Assembly: GCA_029254375.1 (NCBI GenBank)
Contig: JAQWXR010000021.1
Span: forward strand, 1 to 64,000
From: Schleiferiaceae bacterium
GTDB lineage: Bacteria; Bacteroidota; Bacteroidia; Flavobacteriales; Schleiferiaceae
DNA: 64,000 nt
Direction: 5' to 3'
The notes beneath the pieces are model-generated. The model made no database searches. It was given only the letters and a program-made list of their open reading frames with translations, and had not been told where the DNA came from. This document shows positions 58,146 through 64,000 of this stretch, piece after piece. The translations under genes and the position numbers were made by a program. Every line of letters begins with the position of its first letter. The first letter of the stretch is position 1.

Positions 58146-58850
58146 TCAGATTTCTAAGGCGCCAGAGGCCACTTCTATAGGGACTTTTCCGGCTTCAAAA
58201 AGGCGTGCGCTAAGGGATCCGTGTAAGGCCATGTCTGCCCCATGAACTTCCAGCCAAGAACCCTCGCGAAGACCAAGTACGGGTTGCGAATTGAAGTGGT
58301 GGAATTCACGAATGCGTGTTTCACGTGTTTCGCCCATGTGCATGCTGCCCTCCATTGGATCTAGGTAATGGGGATTGAGGTTAAAGGGTATCCATCCAAA
58401 AGCTTCAAACTGGGGCGGATAGACGATAGGCATATCATTGGTGGTGCCCACCGTCAAGCCGGCCACATTGCTGCCTGCACTCGATCCCATATAGGGCATA
58501 CCCGCTCGGACGGCTTGGTCGATGGCCGCAAAGGCGCCTGATTCGAGCAAGGTCTTCAGCAGCACAAAGGTGTTTCCCCCACCAATGAATACACCCCGGG
58601 CCTCGGCCAAAGCTTCGACAGGAGAGGCATACGTATGGATGCCCCGCATCGGAATGCCTTCCGCTTCAAAGGCCTGCGTGGCATGTGTCGTATAATCATC
58701 CCAGCTCATGCCGCCAGGGCGAGCGTAGGCAACAAACAAAACCGGCCCTTCGCCCCGCGAAAAATGAGCAGTCCAGGCTTCCTTGTAATAGCTCAAATAC
58801 GGATGACCATGCACCGTGGAAGTGGACGCCAAGAGGAGGTTGAGGCTCAT
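58146..58850 (-). CDS. pepE: Peptidase E, alpha-aspartyl dipeptidase (family S51)
   Basis: 234 residues, the usual length. The nucleophile elbow GSSAGSNVAG, the preceding FIGGGNTFVLLK, the NPHY block with LDPMEGSMHMGETRETRI, and LREGSWL are typical of peptidase E, a cytoplasmic serine peptidase that cuts N-terminal Asp-Xaa dipeptides. The start overlaps the BNR-protein stop by four bases. It ends 33 bases before gpmI. Confidence 0.92.
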   Translation of the reverse strand: MSLNLLLASTSTVHGHPYLSYYKEAWTAHFSRGEGPVLFVAYARPGGMSWDDYTTHATQAFEAEGIPMRGIHTYASPVEALAEARGVFIGGGNTFVLLKTLLESGAFAAIDQAVRAGMPYMGSSAGSNVAGLTVGTTNDMPIVYPPQFEAFGWIPFNLNPHYLDPMEGSMHMGETRETRIREFHHFNSQPVLGLREGSWLEVHGADMALHGSLSARLFEAGKVPIEVASGALEI

Positions 58851-60202
58851 CGCTTGGATTTTTTGCGCTTCTTGGCTTCCTCGGTGAGGGATTTTGGAGC
58901 TGCAATGGGATCGCGAGTGAGTTCAATGTCATAGTACATTGCGTTGTAGACCGAATTCACACCGTCTGCTTGTTGAGTCCAAACCATGTGCACACCCATG
59001 AGACCTGCAGAGATGCCGTTGTAGTCCCCAAAGAAAGACGCTGGGGTGGGTTGGAAGGCCTCTGCCAAGGCATGATGTTCCCACGTTTCTCCCCCATCTG
59101 CACTCATGCTGTGATACGCTTGCGTGGTCCAATTCACGGTATCCTGCTGCCCATAGGCAATAACGTGGAGGGCATTGCCCCGGACGGTGTCGACGGTAAA
59201 CCATGGCATAAAGTGGTGAACGACCCCTTCGGGGCGCGGAAGGATGTGTTTGCGGGACCAGTAGCGGCCACGGTTGTCGGAATACTGGTAGGCCACCCAA
59301 GTACTATCGCCGTCCTGCTCACCAAAGACGAGGTGCAAGCGGCCACTGCGGTCGTACATGGAGATGGGCATGCCATTGGCGCGTCCAAAACCAGGAATTT
59401 CATGGGCCCAGCCTCCGCGTTGAGCCGCAAAAGGGACCTCGTGCTCAAACCACGTGGCTGCGCCGTCGTCGTCTGAACGGTTAAACCACAGGGTGTCATT
59501 GACGCTCCAAATGACGGATACGCCTCCCATCGGATCGGCGGCAGGAACAGCCCCTTCTGTGGTCTCATCGTCGTCGATGCAATCGCCCTCGTGGGCAGAG
59601 ACGGTAACTGCGGGCGACCACGTGACTCCACGGTCCTCGGATTGTGAATAGCGGATACGCGAGCGGTAGAGGCTGCGGTCCGCTTCGCCGTATTTGTCAA
59701 ATTCCGTCCACGAAACGTGCAACGTATTGGTGTTAGGATCCACCGAGATGCCCTCCTTGTCTTGGTCCTTTGGGGGGTTAAAGCCAATGCCGCTGCCATT
59801 GCTCCAGGTCTTGCCGTGGTCATCGCTCCACTGAATAACTATGCGGTCCAACCAATCGCCTTCTTGATGGGCTTTACCGCTTGGGTTCGCCAAATGCAGG
59901 AAATAGACCCGTCCGGCATTGTCGTATTGCAAGATTGGATCTCCGTACACGCCATAGGTGGAAGTCAATGTGGAATGGGTCCAGGTATCCAAAGCCAAGG
60001 GAAATTCATTGGCGTGGACCTGGTCCAATACGGAGCCCGCCACGACGTGGAAGCTATTTGGATCTGCGGCCACACTGGGTTCACAGGCCCATTCATGGGG
60101 ACGGTTTTGGGTGCTCAGCACATTGACTTCATGCGTGTAGGTGCCTTGAGCAAATACTGAGCTGCTAGTGGCCAAGACACTAAGAAAAAGGATCGATTTC
60201 AT
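58847..60202 (-). CDS. Exported BNR-repeat (sialidase-fold) protein
   Basis: 451 residues from ATG 60202, which gives a signal peptide (KSILFLSVLATSSSVFAQG) and overlaps the DUF192 gene by four bases; the longer frame upstream is not supported. Five Asp-box motifs of the form S-x-D-x-G-x-x-W are visible (SDDHGKTW, SEDRGVTW, SDDDGAATW, SDNRGRYW, SADGGETW), so the fold is a six-bladed beta-propeller as in sialidases and glycan-binding proteins. I do not see the arginine triad of true sialidases with confidence. The protein ends in a basic KKRKKSKR and has no T9SS sorting domain, so it is probably periplasmic. The substrate is unknown. Confidence 0.8.
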   Translation of the reverse strand: MKSILFLSVLATSSSVFAQGTYTHEVNVLSTQNRPHEWACEPSVAADPNSFHVVAGSVLDQVHANEFPLALDTWTHSTLTSTYGVYGDPILQYDNAGRVYFLHLANPSGKAHQEGDWLDRIVIQWSDDHGKTWSNGSGIGFNPPKDQDKEGISVDPNTNTLHVSWTEFDKYGEADRSLYRSRIRYSQSEDRGVTWSPAVTVSAHEGDCIDDDETTEGAVPAADPMGGVSVIWSVNDTLWFNRSDDDGAATWFEHEVPFAAQRGGWAHEIPGFGRANGMPISMYDRSGRLHLVFGEQDGDSTWVAYQYSDNRGRYWSRKHILPRPEGVVHHFMPWFTVDTVRGNALHVIAYGQQDTVNWTTQAYHSMSADGGETWEHHALAEAFQPTPASFFGDYNGISAGLMGVHMVWTQQADGVNSVYNAMYYDIELTRDPIAAPKSLTEEAKKRKKSKR

Positions 60203-60732
60203 AAACGGTTCCATTTGAAATTCATTCCAGGGGTGATGCCTACTTGGGCGCAGGTGCCTGCCGGAAGTTCCAGTATCACTTGGGCCGGACCTTCCGAGGG
60301 TAGCGGGGTTTCGCTGAATGGCTGAGCGTTGGCTTGGATGCTCACCACTTGGCCTGCCGAAGAGATATAGACAATATCCAATCCAACGTAGGTGTTCTTC
60401 ATCCAAAAGCTTTGCATCCGTTCTTCGGGCATCAGAAAGAGCATGCCCATGTCAGGATCCATGTGCTTGCGCCACATCATGCCTTGCTGGACTTCGCGCT
60501 CCGATTCGGCCAGTTCTATTCGGTATGTCGCGACCGTATCCGAACCATTCACAAAGGCCCCGTAACCTTCGAGTAGGAAGGGAGGTTCGTAGGTTTCGGC
60601 GATGTTCTGTGCGTGTGATTTAACCTTTGTATCTACTCCAGTGATTGCTGGAGCGATTTGGACATATAGAAAGCCAATTAATGCAAGACTTAAAAGGATC
60701 GTCCCAACCGTTTTAAAAAGCGATTTTTTCAT
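60199..60732 (-). CDS. DUF192 family exported protein
   Basis: 177 residues with an N-terminal membrane segment or uncleaved signal (about 8-27, VGTILLSLALIGFLYVQIAP). The DUF192 domain (about 65-177) is shown by RIELAESEREVQQGMMWRKHMDPDMGMLFLMP, SFWMKNTYVGLDIVYIS and the final LELPAGTCAQVGITPGM. The family is a small beta-barrel found in bacteria and archaea with no settled function. It overlaps lgt and the BNR gene by four bases each. Confidence 0.9.
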   Translation of the reverse strand: MKKSLFKTVGTILLSLALIGFLYVQIAPAITGVDTKVKSHAQNIAETYEPPFLLEGYGAFVNGSDTVATYRIELAESEREVQQGMMWRKHMDPDMGMLFLMPEERMQSFWMKNTYVGLDIVYISSAGQVVSIQANAQPFSETPLPSEGPAQVILELPAGTCAQVGITPGMNFKWNRL

Positions 60733-61799
60733 GACTTAGAGCGGGATAGAAAGGACTGTACAAATAAAATTAATCCAATGACTACAAGTGGAATACTTAG
60801 CCATTGGCCCATGTTGAGGCTCATTCCAGCCTCGAATGCTTTCTGGTTGGCTTTAAAAAATTCAATCAGAATTCGAAAGCCAAAAACAGTCACTAAGAAG
60901 AGGCCAAAAATGCGCCCTTCATACTGCAGCTGTTTACGCTCGCCTAAGAAGAAAAGGAAGCCAAAAATCACTAAATAAGCAAGGGACTCTGCCAGCTGAG
61001 AGGGCAATCGAGGAATGCCATAGACGGTAAGGTGAAATTTCCCATTGTTTGAGGGTTGGAGGTAGGCATCTTCAGGAATGTAGAGGTGACGATTGTCTTT
61101 CTTCTGGAGGTTAAATAGCGGGATGAGATGCACCTCAACAATGGACTGCAAAGCGCCAATTTCTGTCTTTCCTTTTGGGGTGATGATCAAATCATATTGT
61201 GGAAGGCTCAGGCTATCTGTTTCCAGGACCTCACCGGTCGATTCGAATTGCAAGGATTCGACGGCATTTGAAAAGTAGGTCTCCGAATAGTCTAGCACGG
61301 GGCGTAGAAAGACGGTTTCAAACTGTTGATTGGCTGGCTCGCCGTAGATCTCCGAATTGGTAAAATTCCCCAAGCGAATAAAGGCCCCAGCCAAAGCGAC
61401 CGTAATCACCACGCGATCCATAAGCCAGAGAAAGGATTTTCCGCTGCTTTTGAGTTGCGTTTTTGTGAAATAATACAAGACTAAGGGAATAACAACAGCT
61501 GCTCCGTGGGAAGCTAAACCACCTTTCCATGGCATAAATATTTCGGTCACATGCTGCTTGTAATAGGCCCAATCATAGAAGAAAACATGCCCTAAGCGCG
61601 CGCCGATGATCGTTGCGACTACCGTGTATATCAACAGGTTGTCCAGCACCTCTTGGGAAACGCCTTCTTTGGAAAAATATCGACGCATGAGGTAGAACCC
61701 AGCCAGGAAACCCGCAAAAAAGAGCATCTGGTAATAGCGCAAAAAGAGGGGGCCGATTTCAATACCGCGTTCGGCTGCCCAAGTCAAGGTTAGTAGCAT
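60729..61799 (-). CDS. lgt: Prolipoprotein diacylglyceryl transferase, with long insert
   Basis: 356 residues from ATG 61799, against about 290 in E. coli. Lgt moves diacylglycerol from phosphatidylglycerol to the lipobox cysteine. Conserved pieces are WKGGLASHGA with the essential His, FIRLGNFTNSEIYG with the essential Arg, Asn and Glu, and FRILIEFFKANQ with Arg and Glu. Two oddities: an insert of roughly 85 residues follows the RLGNF motif, rich in short beta-type segments (TDSLSLPQYDLIITPKG), and the usual HPSQLYE reads LPSQLAES, losing His and Tyr. About seven membrane helices are seen. A -7-like box lies four bases upstream. Confidence 0.92.
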   Translation of the reverse strand: MLLTLTWAAERGIEIGPLFLRYYQMLFFAGFLAGFYLMRRYFSKEGVSQEVLDNLLIYTVVATIIGARLGHVFFYDWAYYKQHVTEIFMPWKGGLASHGAAVVIPLVLYYFTKTQLKSSGKSFLWLMDRVVITVALAGAFIRLGNFTNSEIYGEPANQQFETVFLRPVLDYSETYFSNAVESLQFESTGEVLETDSLSLPQYDLIITPKGKTEIGALQSIVEVHLIPLFNLQKKDNRHLYIPEDAYLQPSNNGKFHLTVYGIPRLPSQLAESLAYLVIFGFLFFLGERKQLQYEGRIFGLFLVTVFGFRILIEFFKANQKAFEAGMSLNMGQWLSIPLVVIGLILFVQSFLSRSKS

Positions 61800-61803
61800 A
61801 AAA

Positions 61804-61811
61804 CGAAGGTA
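61804..61811 (-). promoter_or_regulatory. Possible -7 element for lgt, four bases before the start codon
   Basis: The minus strand reads TACCTTCG, one base off TAnnTTTG, then TTTT and ATG. The spacing equals that at dgkA. It lies in the 48-base gap between yidD and lgt, and no -33 element is seen. Confidence 0.4.
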
Positions 61812-61847
61812 ACGAAGTCCAAGCAACCACTTGGTGACCTTAGGTGC

Positions 61848-62099
61848 CTAATTCTCGATTTCGCTGCGCTTAGGGACGGGATCAAATCCATGACTTCCCC
61901 AGGGGTGGCAGCGGCTAATTCGACGCAAGGCCATGTAGCTACCGCGGAGTGGGCCCCATTCTTGAACCGCTTCGGACGCATAGCTCGAACAGGTTGGCGT
62001 ATGCCGACAGGAGGGAGGGGTAAATGGAGAAAGGACGTATTTGTAGATCCCAATCAGGAGCAAGAAGGGCAGGCCCAGAATCCAGCTCAGGAGCTTCAT
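61848..62099 (-). CDS. yidD: Membrane protein insertion efficiency factor YidD
   Basis: 83 residues. The family block PSCRHTPTCSSYASEAVQEWG, followed by RGSYMALRRISRCHPWGSHGFDPVP, is unmistakable. A hydrophobic or amphipathic N-terminus (LLSWILGLPFLLLIGIYKYVL) precedes it. YidD assists YidC in membrane protein insertion; it normally lies near rnpA and yidC, but here it is overlapped by cysS (four bases). Confidence 0.95.
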   Translation of the reverse strand: MKLLSWILGLPFLLLIGIYKYVLSPFTPPSCRHTPTCSSYASEAVQEWGPLRGSYMALRRISRCHPWGSHGFDPVPKRSEIEN

Positions 62100-63583
62100 T
62101 CTTGGATGCTGTAGGTGCTGCCTTCTGCACCGTCTTTGACCTGAATTCCGCCGGCAGCCAGTTGATCGCGGATCGCATCGCTCGCGGCCCAGTCTTTCTG
62201 TTCGCGGGCCTTGCGACGCGCATCCAGCACAATGGCCATCGCCGCATCCAACGCTTTCTGCGAAGAAGCTCCAGCCGCCCCGCTCGCTGCGTCCGTTTGC
62301 AACCCAAGAACGTCAAACATCCATGCCTTGAGATGGCTCAACAGTGCCGTAGCCCCCATTTGGCCCAAATGCCCAGGGTCTTGGTGATCCGCTTGAATGG
62401 CCCTTACCGCATCAAATAAATGGGCAATGAGAATGGGGCTATTGAAGTCATTATTCATAGCATCCAAGCAGCGATTCTGCCAGGCCTCGACATCAAATTG
62501 ACCTTCTTTCGGGCCATGATTGGCCCGTTGGCTCAGCGTTGTGAACGCGTTCATTAGGCGCTGATGACCTTTTTCGGACGCTTGAAGTGCTTCATCAGAG
62601 AAGTCCAATACCGAGCGATACTGGGCTTGATGAATGAAAAATCGCGCTACGGAGGCGGAATAAGCCTTGCTCAAATGGGGCGAGTCTCCGCTGAGTACTT
62701 CCTCCGGGAGTAAGGTGTTACCCGTGCTCTTGGACATGCGCTTGCCATTGAGCGTAAGCATGTTGGCGTGCATCCAATAGCGCGCCCCGCCGTGATGGTG
62801 GGCCCCTTTGTTTTGGGCAATTTCACACTCATGGTGCGGGAATTTGAGGTCCATGCCACCGCCGTGAATATCAAACTCTTCGCCCAAATATTTGGTACTC
62901 ATCGCCGAGCACTCCAAATGCCATCCAGGAAAGCCTTCTCCCCATGGGCTTGCCCAGCGCATGATATGGGCTTCGGAGGCTTTTTTCCACAGGGCGAAAT
63001 CTAATGGAGAGCGTTTGTCACTTTGTCCATCTAAGTCCCGACTGCCGGACATCATTTCTTCGGTATTTCGGCCGGATAATTCGCCATAAGGATGCTTTTG
63101 GCTGTAGGCTTCCACATCAAAATACACGGAGCCATTGGCCTCATAGGCCCACCCATTCGCGAGCAGCTGTTGAGTCATCGCAATTTGTTCCACGATGTGG
63201 CCCGTAGCGGTGGGTTCAATAGAAGGCGGAAGCGCATTAAATGCGCGCATCACATCATGAAAGTTGACCGTATACTTTTGGACCACCTCCATGGGCTCTA
63301 TCTGCTCTAATTTGGCACGCTTGGCCACCTTGTCTTCTCCCTCATCGGCATCATCGACCAAATGTCCAGCATCCGTGATGTTGCGGACATACCGCACCGT
63401 ATAATCGCGGTATTTAAGGTATCGGAAGATGAGATCAAAGGACAAGAAGGTGCGAACGTTACCCAGATGCACATGGCTGTAAACCGTCGGGCCACAGACA
63501 TACATGCCGACGCGGCCCGCTTGAAGGGGCTCAAACGTGCTCAAAGCACCTTGGTGGCTATCGTAAATCTGTATTCCGCTCAT
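62096..63583 (-). CDS. cysS: Cysteinyl-tRNA synthetase
   Basis: 495 residues. The class I HIGH-type motif is HVHLGN after YVCGPTVYS, the KMSKS motif is RMSKSTGN, and the zinc ligands are kept: Cys in VCGPT, Cys in WHLECSAMS, and His and Glu in KFPHHECEIAQ. The C-terminal DALR-like and anticodon-binding regions are complete. It charges tRNA-Cys. It starts three bases after the folE stop and overlaps yidD by four. Confidence 0.97.
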   Translation of the reverse strand: MSGIQIYDSHQGALSTFEPLQAGRVGMYVCGPTVYSHVHLGNVRTFLSFDLIFRYLKYRDYTVRYVRNITDAGHLVDDADEGEDKVAKRAKLEQIEPMEVVQKYTVNFHDVMRAFNALPPSIEPTATGHIVEQIAMTQQLLANGWAYEANGSVYFDVEAYSQKHPYGELSGRNTEEMMSGSRDLDGQSDKRSPLDFALWKKASEAHIMRWASPWGEGFPGWHLECSAMSTKYLGEEFDIHGGGMDLKFPHHECEIAQNKGAHHHGGARYWMHANMLTLNGKRMSKSTGNTLLPEEVLSGDSPHLSKAYSASVARFFIHQAQYRSVLDFSDEALQASEKGHQRLMNAFTTLSQRANHGPKEGQFDVEAWQNRCLDAMNNDFNSPILIAHLFDAVRAIQADHQDPGHLGQMGATALLSHLKAWMFDVLGLQTDAASGAAGASSQKALDAAMAIVLDARRKAREQKDWAASDAIRDQLAAGGIQVKDGAEGSTYSIQE

Positions 63584-63586
63584 GGT

Positions 63587-64000
63587 TTAGTCTCCAAATT
63601 CGGTTTTTAATTGGACGTAGGAAAGAAAATCGTGTTTTAATTGCTCTTCTTTGGCAAAACGACCTCCATATTCTGCTGTTACCGTACTTGAATCAATATC
63701 TCGAATGCCCCGGGCATTGACACAAAGGTGCTTCGCATCAATCATGACCGCAACGTCCAGGGTACCTAGGGCCTCTTGAAGTGCGGCGGTGATCTGACGT
63801 GTCAAGCGCTCTTGCACTTGGGGGCGTTTGGCGTAGTAGTCGACAATGCGATTCATTTTACTCAATCCAATGACTCGGTCTTGAGAAAGATAGGCAATAT
63901 GGGCACGGCCAACAATGGGAAGTAAGTGATGCTCGCATGTAGAGTAGACTACGATGTTCTTTTCTACGAGCATTTCGCCGTATTTGTAGCTGTTTTCAAA
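63587..64000 (-). CDS. folE: GTP cyclohydrolase I, C-terminal part (5' end outside window)
   Basis: About 137 codons are seen; the frame is open through base 64000, with FENSYKYGE before the first visible Met, so the true start lies outside. Zinc ligands are in STCEHHLLP (Cys and His) and KHLCVNARG (Cys), with the catalytic region IGLSKMNRIVDYYAKRPQVQERLT between. The enzyme makes dihydroneopterin triphosphate for folate or related pterins. It is upstream of cysS by three bases on the same transcript. Confidence 0.95.
   Translation of the reverse strand, partial: FENSYKYGEMLVEKNIVVYSTCEHHLLPIVGRAHIAYLSQDRVIGLSKMNRIVDYYAKRPQVQERLTRQITAALQEALGTLDVAVMIDAKHLCVNARGIRDIDSSTVTAEYGGRFAKEEQLKHDFLSYVQLKTEFGD

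Noticed and set aside
59134-59823. A 229-codon open frame on the minus strand, and open frames of 147 and 168 codons on the plus strand nearby
   Set aside because: They lie wholly inside the BNR-repeat gene in other frames, their translations are low-complexity (Pro, Arg, Thr, Ala) and match no family; they reflect the higher G+C of this stretch.
60203-60406. Extended start of the BNR-repeat gene
   Set aside because: The added residues are the DUF192 gene read in another frame and precede a clear signal peptide.

Overview
The window is chromosomal DNA of a member of the Bacteroidota, most likely the Flavobacteriales (my inference: close to the Cryomorphaceae/Schleiferiaceae-type marine lineages). 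The signs are two proteins with type-B C-terminal sorting domains of the type IX secretion system (T9SS), a PorP/SprF-type outer-membrane protein, a DUF4290 gene, zinc-free versions of ribosomal proteins S14 and L36, fusA running straight into rpsJ without tuf, and promoters of the Bacteroidota form (TTG spaced from TAnnTTTG). Genes are tightly packed, with many 1-base (TAATG) and 4-base (ATGA) overlaps. I see no tRNA, rRNA, insertion sequence, prophage or CRISPR array. No gene-free stretch exceeds 300 bases; the largest gaps are 17632-17837, 30108-30267, 50837-50987 and 25080-25202.

Layout. (1) 1-8421, plus strand: the end of an acyl-CoA synthetase, then an envelope cluster: a degenerate type III pantothenate kinase, an outer-membrane protein, a TPR protein, LptC, a small membrane protein, a CNNM/CBS protein and a PpiD/SurA-like foldase. 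(2) 8498-15479, minus strand: purH followed by the rod-shape and elongation genes mreB, mreC, mreD, mrdA (PBP2) and rodA. (3) 15549-17631: an orphan MacB-type permease, a GAF-type methionine sulfoxide reductase and a DagK-family lipid kinase. (4) 17838-23318, plus strand: a T9SS surface module in which a PorP/SprF barrel fused to a SPOR domain lies between two secreted proteins with related C-termini. (5) 23414-30107, minus strand: dnaJ and grpE behind a sigma-54-type promoter, then tlpA, murA, a DUF4290 gene and uvrD/pcrA. (6) 30268-47051, plus strand: the combined str-S10-spc-alpha ribosomal operon from rpsL to rplQ. (7) 47140-54966, plus strand: carA, eno, a mitochondrial-type citrate synthase, rpsA, a NIF3-family gene and a zinc-ribbon-family protein that has lost its cysteines. 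(8) 55046-64000, minus strand: folE (cut by the window edge), cysS, yidD; then lgt, a DUF192 gene, a BNR-repeat protein and pepE; then gpmI, map and a methyltransferase.

Most of the window is core housekeeping. The points most worth a second look are: a CoaX with substituted catalytic residues; a recurrent TACCTTTG box 4-6 bases before start codons, suggesting leaderless mRNAs; a DnaJ that has lost exactly one of its two zinc centres; a canonical sigma-54 promoter with an overlapping inverted repeat before grpE; a MurA with Asp in place of the fosfomycin-target Cys; the PorP-SPOR fusion between two paralogous-tailed T9SS cargo proteins; and an rpsA promoter nested in the left arm of the upstream terminator.
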